Of a stretch of DNA of 64,000 nucleotides, positions 1 through 7,321 are shown one piece after another. Below the pieces are notes generated by a model. The model had not been told where the DNA came from and did no database searches. It worked only from the letters and a program-made list of their open reading frames with translations. A program made the position numbers and the translations under genes. The number at the start of each line of letters is the position of its first letter. Within the stretch, counting starts at the first letter, position 1. Source of the DNA: JBEKHT01 sp049511715 (lineage in GTDB: Bacteria > Chloroflexota > Anaerolineae > Anaerolineales > RBG-16-64-43); contig JBEKXU010000003.1 in assembly GCA_049511715.1 (NCBI GenBank), positions 62,001 through 126,000 on the forward strand. Reading direction: 5' to 3'.

Positions 1-152
1 GGGTCTTCCAGCCCCCTGGGCATGGCCTTCTTCCACAGGACGCCTCGCCTCGCTTGCCACGGAACAAAAAAAGGCGAGCCCGGAACCCAGGATGCCCGCC
101 CAATATCAGGCCATTGCGCTCAGTTGTTTCGCTGCCGACCCTAAGGGTGAGG

Positions 153-186
153 CAAAGTCGAGAGGTGCCATTGCCTCTCGACTTTG
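153..186 (-). terminator. 13-bp perfect hairpin after the small membrane-protein gene
   Basis: Arms 153-165 and 174-186 are perfectly complementary (13 bp) around an 8-base loop. The hairpin begins about 9 bases after the stop codon of the minus-strand gene at 196-327, the usual place for a terminator. No T-run follows it on the minus strand, so it may instead stabilise the 3' end of the transcript. Confidence 0.5.
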
Positions 187-195
187 GAGCTCTGC

Positions 196-327
196 TTAGT
201 CTTCCTCCTGAGGCTCGTCTTCCACGGGTATCTTTGCCAACTCTCGGCCGCCCCGTTGCACCAGACTCCCTGCGGCCACAACCACGAGGGCCCCAAGCAG
301 CGCAATCACCGGCACCGTTAATCCCAT
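196..327 (-). CDS. Small single-pass membrane protein (43 aa)
   Basis: A 43-residue protein. Residues about 4-22 form one hydrophobic segment rich in L, V, A and G; a short basic turn containing R-G-G-R follows, and the C-terminus is strongly acidic (EDEPQEED). The start is well supported: an AGGAGGAAAC Shine-Dalgarno stretch lies directly upstream of the ATG on the minus strand. A 13-bp hairpin follows the stop. By the positive-inside rule the charged C-terminus is probably cytoplasmic. I do not recognise the family and give no function. The ribosome-binding site, the membrane segment and the downstream hairpin together make it a more credible gene than the overlapping plus-strand reading frame at 54-425, which has no such support. 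Confidence 0.6.
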   Translation of the reverse strand: MGLTVPVIALLGALVVVAAGSLVQRGGRELAKIPVEDEPQEED

Positions 328-704
328 GTTTCCTCCTCATCCTGAGAGGTCTATCGGCCCTCAGAGACACCATTGAATACGAGATGATGGGCATTCTACG
401 ACGGGTCCTGGGCCATCGCCATTAGAAGGGTGTGAGTTGCAAGTTCCACGGAGAACAAAGGGCGGAGAATGAAATGATCTCCTCGAGTAGGTTCCATGGA
501 ATCGCCTTTGGTGGGGCTCCTGCAGAGGCCACTCCCGAGCACGGAGCGGATGGCCCGGGCTCCGCCTTCTCCTCCCAGGACGGGTGACAGGTCAGACCTG
601 ATGGCTCAAGGGCAGCCCTGGTGGCTGAAAATGGTATAGTCGACCCCAAGCTGCCTCGGGCTGTGCTGGCCGAGGGATCAAGAGTGAGTTCACGAGGAAA
701 AACG
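328..704. other. Intergenic region without a recognised gene
   Basis: About 375 bases between the divergent 43-aa gene and the DUF2203 gene. Open frames exist on both strands, as expected at this GC content, but none has a recognisable protein or a good ribosome-binding site. Promoters for both neighbours presumably lie here; I could not pick a convincing pair of hexamers. Confidence 0.4.
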
Positions 705-1079
705 GTGCCGAGGCACTTCAGCGTCGAGGAGGCAAATCGGACTCTCATCCGGATCCGACCCTGGATCAAGGAGATTCTGGAAATCCGAGACCGGATCGTG
801 GCCCGACATCCAGAGGTGTGGCCTGCCATCGAACATTCCACCGGCAATGGTGGCAACACCGAGGCAAGCCGAATGGAGCCGGAATTCATCCGCTTGGATC
901 ATCTCGTCCATCAGGTTCTAGCCACGGGGGCTTTGATCAAGGACATCAACCAGGGGCTTGTGGATTTTCCGGCCCTGCGCGAAGGTCGTGAAGTGTTTCT
1001 GTGCTGGCGCTTCGGAGAAGATGACGTTAGGTTCTGGCATGGGCGCCAGGATGGCTTTGGGGGTCGGCAGAAGATCTAG
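705..1079 (+). CDS. DUF2203 family protein
   Basis: A small soluble protein whose N-terminal F-S-V-E-E-A-N segment and C-terminal block (G-L-V-D-F-P, then C-W-R-F-G-E-D, then F-W-H) match the DUF2203 family, a function-unknown group of about 120-150 residues. The GTG at 705 is chosen because GAGG lies about 7 bases upstream and it puts the conserved segment at residue 4, as in the family. GTG codons at 684 and 621 in the same frame are alternatives giving longer N-termini with no family match. The gene stands alone; a hairpin followed by T residues at 1235-1257 could end its transcript. Family recognition is from memory of the motif and is fairly firm. Confidence 0.7.
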   Translation: MPRHFSVEEANRTLIRIRPWIKEILEIRDRIVARHPEVWPAIEHSTGNGGNTEASRMEPEFIRLDHLVHQVLATGALIKDINQGLVDFPALREGREVFLCWRFGEDDVRFWHGRQDGFGGRQKI

Positions 1080-2045
1080 TCCCGGTTTTGAGCCCCCGCA
1101 CGAGCATCGGGGGGTCCAAGGGTGGCTCCTTCCCGGTCGCCTGCGGATCCATAGCACCCAATGTGGAAGCAGCAGTCCGCGCGAGCCTTGTCGGCAAGAG
1201 GCTTTCGCCTCCCGCTTTCGCCCGTGCTCCTGTCGCCGGCCTTTTTGGCCGGTTTTTCTCTATTCTGGCCTGTCCATCGGAGAAACTCCTTTTTGGCCGA
1301 CCTGGGAGACTGGAGGGTCCCGGCCTGGGTTGGGTTGGCTGAACCGGAGTTGATCGCACGACTGGGAACTTGCGTGAGTTTAGGGGGCGAAACCTTCCTC
1401 GATCGAGGCTCCATCCTCCTAGCTGCCGCAAAGGAGCAGGACTCTCCCAGCTAGTCTTCCCTTCCACAATCCGTGCAAGCCGCAGGGAGTCGGGCAACAC
1501 CCCCGCCCTTGGCCACTCCCATCGGCGTGGAGCCCCGTCAGGATCCTCCAAGGGGGTCGGGCCCCCATTTCAAGGGCCTCTGCAGAGAGAGCTTCCGCGT
1601 CCGTTCGGCGTCCAGGCGAGCGGGTCGCCGGGAAGGATATGACGTGCCTGCTCAGAGGGCCTGGCCCAATCGTCCAGATGATTCCGAAACCCTCGAGATC
1701 ACCCAGGGAAATGAAATCGCGTGCGCTCCACAAGACCCTGCACAAGAGGCCGAATCCACGATCTTGAGAGGGGGAGCATCCGGGGAGAGTTGGGACCTCC
1801 CCGAGTTCCTGATCTCGGACTCTCCAGGGAAAGTCGAGGACTTTGCGCGAGGACGCATCCATCGTGGTGGGGTTGCCCGGGCGGAGACGCGCCCTCCTAA
1901 CGATCCCGACCTTGCGTGATAAGTGAAGGCGCAGCCGATTATTAGATTGTCTTAAGGAGCGTGACATCGTTGGATAAGGACATTTGCGCTTGGTCGTCCT
2001 ATGCTGAAAACGCTGGCAAAGCTCGCCGGGGAAGGGACGATCCTA
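1080..2045. other. 966-base region with no convincing gene
   Basis: Contains a rho-independent terminator-like hairpin at 1235-1257. Overlapping open frames occur on both strands, including 1419-1967 minus and 1473-1919 plus. Their translations are rich in R, G, P and S, match no family I know and lack good ribosome-binding sites. I read the region as non-coding or decayed. Confidence 0.45.
1235..1258 (+). terminator. Rho-independent terminator
   Basis: CCGGCC (1236-1241), a five-T loop, GGCCGG (1247-1252), then five Ts (1253-1257). This is a textbook short GC stem with a U-tract on the plus strand, about 155 bases downstream of the DUF2203 gene. Confidence 0.6.
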
Positions 2046-2480
2046 ATGGAGGTATCAACGAGGAGGGTGCCCGTCTCGGGCGTGCTTGTTGCCTTGGTGG
2101 CCTTGATCCTGGCTGGGTGCGGAGGAGCCCCACCGAGGCCCCAGGCAACCGAAGTCGATGTCACCCTTCAGGATTACTCGATCATTTCTTCAGTAACCAC
2201 CTTCCAGGTGGGAGTCCCTTACGTCTTCGTGGCGAGCAACGAGGGGGGACTGGCCCATCAACTGGACATCATGCCCCCGACCGCAGCAGGGCCGGTCGCG
2301 GCGCAGGAAGTGCAAAAGGAGCTGGTGGCCGGAATTGGCGGATCGGGAATCGACCCGGGCAAGACCGTTCGGTTCCAATACACTTTTGCCAAAGCCTATC
2401 CTCCGGCACAGCTGGAAATGGCCAGCCATCTGAAGGGGGATTACGAGGCGGGCATGTTCTTGAGCATCACTGTGCAGTAG
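2046..2480 (+). CDS. Cupredoxin-like lipoprotein lacking canonical copper ligands
   Basis: A 144-residue exported lipoprotein. A signal peptide ends in the lipobox L-A-G-C (residues about 18-21), so the mature protein should be membrane-anchored outside the cytoplasm. The rest looks like a single cupredoxin domain: G-L-A-H-Q-L-D-I-M carries a candidate first His ligand. The C-terminal ligand loop, normally C-x(n)-G-H-x-E-x-G-M, reads A-S-H-L-K-G-D-Y-E-A-G-M here, so the Cys and second His are missing and only the Met remains. The ATG at 2046 is preferred over 2001 because GAAGGGA lies 8 bases upstream and it places the signal peptide at the N-terminus. The fold may serve as a binding or structural module rather than for electron transfer. 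The next gene is on the same strand 110 bases away. Confidence 0.7.
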   Translation: MEVSTRRVPVSGVLVALVALILAGCGGAPPRPQATEVDVTLQDYSIISSVTTFQVGVPYVFVASNEGGLAHQLDIMPPTAAGPVAAQEVQKELVAGIGGSGIDPGKTVRFQYTFAKAYPPAQLEMASHLKGDYEAGMFLSITVQ

Positions 2481-2590
2481 CCAGCGGGGGGTGCTTAATC
2501 CGGCCCTACAGGGGCGGGCGGTTGCCTTGAGGATCGGCAAACCGCGGATCGCTGGGCAAGCGAGGCCGGCGGCGACACGGAGGAGAAAGA

Positions 2591-3121
2591 ATGTCTGACT
2601 TGGTTCTCATAGGGGCGTACAGATCGATCGCATCCGCCGAGCAAGCAATCAGCTCATTGCAGCGCGCCAGGTTCCCGGAACGGCAAGTTTCTGTCATTGT
2701 CCAGGAAGCTCGGGCCAGCCATGTCGATGGATCCACCAGGGTCGGGATTCATCCGGGGAGCGGGATAGACGCGGCCATCGGCGGCGCTCTGGGCTATCTC
2801 TACGGCGGAGTTATCTTGCGGCCCAAGGGGTTGGGTCCCGTTCTGGTCGTCGGGCCGATGGCCGAGACACTGAGCATCACAATGGGGGGACGGGCAGCGG
2901 AGCCCGGCAGCGGCCAATGGCTTGTGCCCTGGGCCTCCCTGGGTTTGACGCCGAACGAAATTCGGTCCTATGAATACGCGCTGCGGGACCACCTGAGCCT
3001 CGTCGTCGCCCAGGGCAGCAGGGATGAAATCGAAAGGGCGCGTCGTGCGTTGGCGACCGTGAAACCGGAGCGTCTTGCCCGGTCCCTGGCCCTTCCGACT
3101 CCTGGGGCTTATGCCGACTGA
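2591..3121 (+). CDS. General stress protein 17M/YflT-like protein
   Basis: A 176-residue protein with a strong GGAGGAGAAAGA ribosome-binding site before ATG 2591. Residues 1-40 (V-L-I-G-A-Y-R-S-I-A-S-A-E-Q-A-I) resemble the YflT/general-stress 17M domain, which starts with a strand followed by an A-E-x-A-I helix. Residues about 55-75 are a Gly/Ala-rich hydrophobic stretch like the glycine-zipper hairpin in such proteins. The last third (N-E-I-R-S-Y-E-Y-A-L-R) matches the domain's second half, where a small acidic-aromatic helix precedes the L-V-V-A-Q-G strand. Family members are induced by stress in Bacillus; the biochemical function is unknown. The assignment is from motif shape only and is moderate. 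Confidence 0.55.
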   Translation: MSDLVLIGAYRSIASAEQAISSLQRARFPERQVSVIVQEARASHVDGSTRVGIHPGSGIDAAIGGALGYLYGGVILRPKGLGPVLVVGPMAETLSITMGGRAAEPGSGQWLVPWASLGLTPNEIRSYEYALRDHLSLVVAQGSRDEIERARRALATVKPERLARSLALPTPGAYAD

Positions 3122-4773
3122 CATCCAAGTTGCCGCTCGCTAGGCTATTGCGTCAGGAGCGACGGGAAGGCATTGGCGATCGCGGCACGCGGCAAGAAAG
3201 ATGGCCACCCGCGGTTTCGCGCAAGTGGCTGGCAGGACCCAGCGTTCCGGTGCGGGCTTGGTCTTCATCTTGACAGCGCGATGCGTTGTCTGACCTGTCG
3301 GGGGGAATTTCGCCGGCGTCGACTCCAGCGGCAAACTGACCAGGACAGTCCCTCGAGCGTTCCGTCCAACCAGTTCTTTTTGAGGGCGTCGATAGTTCTT
3401 CAGGAGGCTTGGGAGTTCCAACCCGGGTTGGGAGCGGGGTGTGCCCAGGGACCGCCCAACGCGGTATCCCTATGTCTCAAGCCTGCCCCTTTTTGCGTGC
3501 GGTTGCGAAATCCCATCTACCTTCCAAGCGATTCGACCATCGTCCGCTTGCCCGCTTCCTGCCACGGATCGAACCGCCCCGGCTGGACCTCACGCCTGAC
3601 GCACAGTGGTCGGATGCGCATGCCACCCGGCCGACCGGCTTCGCGGATCACTTGCGCCTTTAGGTCGCGCGCAGACTATTTGGCCGGGGGCGCCATGGGT
3701 GCCGTTCCTCCGGTGACTCCTTGCCGCTCTCTTTGGCCTCAATCCGTTTGAGTTCGGAAAGGGCTTTCAAATCCTGGACGGAGGCCCATCCTTTCCCTTT
3801 GGGCAAAGCGGATGGGAATATCGCTTCCAGAGGATGCCAAGTCCAAGCCGGACGGATTTCTCGCTTTTGGTTGCCTGATGGGTTTTGGGATTGGCCTCGT
3901 CATGGGCTCGGGCGGACCTCTCCCAGCCTGCCGGTCGACCGCCTCCGCCCTCGTCGCTGGACTGTTGCATCCCCGTTTGCTTACAACGTCGTGTTCTCGC
4001 ACTCGGCCCATGCCCTGTGGATCGGGTCGGGGCAGGGGACCCGCCGCGCGCAACCGAGCCGTGGCGGGCCAATATCCTGTGGAAGCGGGAACAGGGGCCT
4101 GCAACAGGATGATCCAGCAGAGGTTGCCTCCAAGATTCGGGGTCGATCTTTGGAAGGGGCAGTGACCTATCGGGGCGGAGCCTCAAGGGAACGTGAAATG
4201 TAGCTGTCACGCCAAGACTCAAATCGCTTAACTGCAGGCAGAGGAGATCTGCTTCCTGCCAGGCCCAGGCAAGGCATGAAGTCATGCCAATTGAGATTGG
4301 GGGCATTCGCGCAACCCGCTTTGCCGGTTTGGTCATGGGCAATGGTGTGACTCTGATGGCCTCTTGCCGTGCGGACTTTCTGCTCACGCCTGTTGGCGCC
4401 AGGCTTCGTGGCGAAGGGCTCGCGGTTTGCTCTCGTTAGCACTTTCCACGAGCGGGCTTGGCATGAGGGGAGTGGAGGGACGGTCCGTATGGCGCGTCTC
4501 CTGCAACCCCTGCTTTGTACCAGATTCGGTGACCCGAGCAGAGATCTCATGGAATGGGGAAGGGGGGCGCGCCGTCTCCAGGAATGGGCGGCACGAGCAA
4601 GCAGTCTTCCTTCTGTAGCTCCAGAAGGCGTCGGGGGGCGCGGGCCACTGCACCAGGAGAGGCGCTTCTGGGGTGTGAGGTGTCTTCGACACGGGAAAGA
4701 ATGGCCCAGGGTGCGCATCATTCGAATCTCCTCAATTGCCCTGGCTATCCCCTCGCCTCTTGGCTGACTCGTC
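3122..4773. other. 1.65-kb region without a recognised gene
   Basis: The largest gap outside the accessory elements. Several frames of 80-207 codons overlap on both strands (for example 3721-4203 plus, 3767-4387 minus, 4167-4790 minus), but their translations have R/G/P/S-rich composition, no domain I can name and no matching ribosome-binding site. A short hydrophobic stretch near 3860-3910 plus is the only protein-like patch. I read this as decayed or non-coding DNA. Confidence 0.45.
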
Positions 4774-6660
4774 ATGCGAATTCTGATCATCGCACACGAT
4801 GCGAAAGATGCCCTTTTGATCGAGGGCGAGATCCGTCGAGATCATGCCGATCTTGTCATAGGGCGCGCCGCCACCCTTTCTGAGACGCTATTGGCCTTGG
4901 AAGAGAATGAATGGGATGCGGTCGTCTGCGACGATTCCACGACTACGATCGACCCTTTGGCCACGCTCCGACTCGTGAGAGAGCGGTCGGGGGACCTCCC
5001 CTTCCTGTTCGTCTCCAACGGGATCGGAGAGGGAACCGTGCCACAGGCGATGCGCGCCGGAGCTCAGGATTGCTTGAGGAAGGACCAGCTTGAGCACCTG
5101 TCGACAGCCCTCGGGCGGGAGCTGCATGAAGCCAAGGGACGGCGTGACCGTCATCTCGTTACGCAGGCGGGCGAGGGGCGCGAAGCCAGATTTCGAGAGG
5201 TCTTCGACCGCGCCTCCGACCTGGTCTTCCGCTTGGATCGGGAAGGCCGCCTGCTGGAAATGAATCCCGCCGCCGAACGCGCGAGTGGATACGCCTGGCA
5301 GGAGGCGCTTGGATCCCGCCCCCTGGCAATCATAGCTCCGGAACATCAGGGGAGGGCCCGAAAAGCCGCGGAGAGCCTGCTCGCCTCAGGAGGATCAGAT
5401 CTCCTCTGCCTGGAGATGGTGGCGCGAGATGGCACGCGCATCCCCCTGGAAATTAATCTCCAGGGGATCGTGCATGATGGGAAGGCCGTGGGCTGGCAAG
5501 GAATTGCCCGCAATCTGACAGGCAGAAGGTCTGCCGAAGAGCAGACCCGCCGCGGGATGGAGCGCCTTTCGGGTTTGCATGCCGTCGACATGGCTGTCAC
5601 CGCCAGCTTGGATCTCCGCGTGACCTTAAGCGTTCTCTTGGACCAGATAACCTCACAGATACATGTCGATGCCGCCGATATCCTGATGTTCTCTTCTCAA
5701 CTGCAAATCCTGGAATACGCGGCGGGCAGGGGGTTCAAGACCAGCGCACTTCAGCATTCTCGCCTGCGGCTGGGAGAAGGGCATGCAGGCAGGGCGGCAC
5801 TCGAGCGGCATGCGGTCGTCATTCGGGACCTGAATGAAAACAGGGACGCCCCGCGCCGCGCTACGCTGATTGCCCAGGAGGGATTCGCCTCCTACATCGG
5901 GGTTCCGCTGATTGCGAAAGGGCAACTCAAAGGAATCCTGGAGATCTTTCAGCGGTCCAAATTGGGTGCCGAGCCGGAATGGATGGAGTTCCTCAACCTG
6001 CTGGCGGGGGACGCCGCTCTGGCGATCGACAACGCCGCCCAATTCGCCGAACTCCAGCGTGCCAACCTATCCTTGACTCTTGCCTATGACGAGACCCTGG
6101 AAGGATGGTCCCAGGCTCTCGACCTGCGTGATCCCGGGGTCGAAGGCCACACGCGCAGGGTAACGGAAATGACTCTCCAGATCGCCCAGGCCTTGGGGAT
6201 CGAACCGGACCGGCTTGAGCACGTGCGTAGGGGTGCCTTGTTGCATGACGTCGGCATCATGGGGGTTCCCGACCGCATTCTGCTCAAACCCGGCCCTCTC
6301 ACCCACGAGGAATGGGAGACCATGCGCAAACATCCGGTCTATGCCTACGAGTTGCTTGCCCCCATCGACTTCCTCCGGCCGGTCTTGGACATCCCCTATT
6401 GCCATCATGAGAAGTGGGATGGTAGCGGATATCCACAGGGCCTTTGCGGAGAGCGGATTCCCATGCCCGCTCGGGCCTTTGCGATCGTGGACGTCTGGGA
6501 CGCCTTAACCTCGGACAGGCCTTTCCGACCTGCTTGGTCCGCGGAAATGGCCTCGGATCACATCCGCAGCCAGTCCGGATCCCATTTTGACCCGAGGGTT
6601 GTCGAAGAATTCATGCGCCTCATCAGTCCGCGGGGAACAGTCTCGGGCAGTTCAATCTGA
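4774..6660 (+). CDS. REC-PAS-GAF-HD-GYP signalling protein (putative c-di-GMP phosphodiesterase)
   Basis: A cytoplasmic multidomain signalling protein of 628 residues. Residues about 1-118 form a receiver-like domain (I-L-I-I-A-H-D at the N-terminus, candidate acceptor in V-V-C-D-D). Residues about 140-252 form a PAS domain (D-L-V-F-R-L-D, then I-A-R-N-L-T-G-R). Residues about 270-430 form a GAF domain (G-E-G-H-A-G-R-A, Y-I-G-V-P-L). Residues about 440-610 form an HD-GYP domain: H491-D492, H544-H545, and G-Y-P at 552-554. HD-GYP enzymes hydrolyse cyclic di-GMP. In the HDxGK motif the Lys is Ile (H-D-V-G-I), so activity is likely but not assured. No transmembrane segment is seen. The ribosome-binding site before the ATG is weak. 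The gene stands alone upstream of the kdp operon. Confidence 0.85.
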   Translation: MRILIIAHDAKDALLIEGEIRRDHADLVIGRAATLSETLLALEENEWDAVVCDDSTTTIDPLATLRLVRERSGDLPFLFVSNGIGEGTVPQAMRAGAQDCLRKDQLEHLSTALGRELHEAKGRRDRHLVTQAGEGREARFREVFDRASDLVFRLDREGRLLEMNPAAERASGYAWQEALGSRPLAIIAPEHQGRARKAAESLLASGGSDLLCLEMVARDGTRIPLEINLQGIVHDGKAVGWQGIARNLTGRRSAEEQTRRGMERLSGLHAVDMAVTASLDLRVTLSVLLDQITSQIHVDAADILMFSSQLQILEYAAGRGFKTSALQHSRLRLGEGHAGRAALERHAVVIRDLNENRDAPRRATLIAQEGFASYIGVPLIAKGQLKGILEIFQRSKLGAEPEWMEFLNLLAGDAALAIDNAAQFAELQRANLSLTLAYDETLEGWSQALDLRDPGVEGHTRRVTEMTLQIAQALGIEPDRLEHVRRGALLHDVGIMGVPDRILLKPGPLTHEEWETMRKHPVYAYELLAPIDFLRPVLDIPYCHHEKWDGSGYPQGLCGERIPMPARAFAIVDVWDALTSDRPFRPAWSAEMASDHIRSQSGSHFDPRVVEEFMRLISPRGTVSGSSI

Positions 6661-7133
6661 TCCCCTCCTCCCGGCCGAGGACCCACAGGACCGATCACGC
6701 CAGAGTGTGGCTAAGCCCCGCCTCGCGAATTTGCGGGTCTCGTGCCTGGGATGCAGACAGCTCCGCCTATCACGGCCTTTTTGGTCTCCCCTAGTCCGAC
6801 GGGGAACGCGGGCTGAGGGGTGAAACTTAGGCCCCCTCAAGGAGGGGGAAACGCCTCCTCGGCCAATTCCGGCCGGGTTGTATGTCCGAATCTCACATGC
6901 GGCCCAAGTACTCAGGCCCACGGATCGGTCAGAACGAAAGGTCACCTGATCCGTGTCGCGCAGATGGTTCCCCTCCACGTCAGCCTTGACGATGCCCCCT
7001 CCGGTGCATGGGCAGAGCCGAACCCGGACGGCTTTCGGACGTGCCCTTAGGTTTCCTTGTCTTTTTCTTGACGCCTCCCCGGCTATACTCTTATACTGTG
7101 GAACTGGGGGCTTTCCCCACGGAGAGCATTGCG
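6661..7133. other. Leader region upstream of kdp
   Basis: Holds the kdp promoter (7068-7097). A GC hairpin at 6832-6848 (CCCCCTC, AAG, GAGGGGG) lies well upstream of it and has no T-tract. I looked for a riboswitch and could not match one with confidence. Confidence 0.4.
7068..7097 (+). promoter_or_regulatory. Sigma-70-type promoter of the kdp operon
   Basis: A -35 box TTGACG (7068-7073) and a -10 box TATACT (7092-7097) are separated by 18 bases. Transcription would start near 7104, giving a short leader of about 30 bases before the first small ORF. KdpE operators usually overlap or lie just upstream of this kind of promoter; I could not define one. Confidence 0.6.
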
Positions 7134-7232
7134 ATGTTAGATCTCTTGTTCATTGGCTTGTCTCTCTTCTTCTGGATCCTCATCGGAGGGATCCTTGTGG
7201 CTTGCGACAACCTAATGGAGAAAAAACCGTGA
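7134..7232 (+). CDS. Small membrane protein leading the kdp operon (32 aa)
   Basis: A 32-residue protein with one hydrophobic helix (about residues 4-24) and a polar tail, C-D-N-L-M-E-K-K-P. GGAGAG lies about 8 bases upstream of ATG 7134. Its stop overlaps the kdpF start (GTGA at 7229-7232), which points to translational coupling. Similar tiny ORFs, with one helix and a C-[DE]-x-L tail, are often found ahead of kdpF in other bacteria. They have no assigned function and may be accessory Kdp subunits resembling KdpF. The gene call is supported by the site, the coupling and the single-helix design; a role in Kdp assembly is inference. Confidence 0.65.
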   Translation: MLDLLFIGLSLFFWILIGGILVACDNLMEKKP

Positions 7233-7321
7233 ACGTGCGCTACGTCATCTCGGGCCTCCTGACCCTGGCTCTATTTGTCTACCTCGTGCTGGCGCTCGTT
7301 AAACCGGAGTGGTTCGGATGA
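7229..7321 (+). CDS. kdpF: Potassium-transporting ATPase subunit KdpF
   Basis: A 30-residue, single-helix protein typical of KdpF (29 residues in E. coli), which stabilises the KdpABC potassium pump in the membrane. The hydrophobic core spans about residues 6-24 and is followed by K-P-E-W-F-G, a recognisable KdpF ending (K-P-E-x-F). The start is GTG at 7229 with GGAG about 8 bases upstream; it overlaps the stop of the preceding small ORF. Its own stop overlaps the kdpA start (ATGA at 7318-7321). Such chained overlaps imply that the three proteins are made in step. Confidence 0.85.
   Translation: MNVRYVISGLLTLALFVYLVLALVKPEWFG

Noticed and set aside
3812..4165. Plus-strand frame with a short hydrophobic N-terminal patch, considered as a small membrane protein
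   Set aside because: The hydrophobic patch is brief, the remainder is S/R/G/P-rich, there is no Shine-Dalgarno sequence and overlapping frames are equally open.
6661..7060. Possible riboswitch (for example a c-di-AMP or potassium-linked element) in the kdp leader
   Set aside because: The clear promoter at 7068-7097 leaves a leader of only about 30 bases, so the upstream sequence would not be in the kdp transcript. No known aptamer core could be matched by eye.
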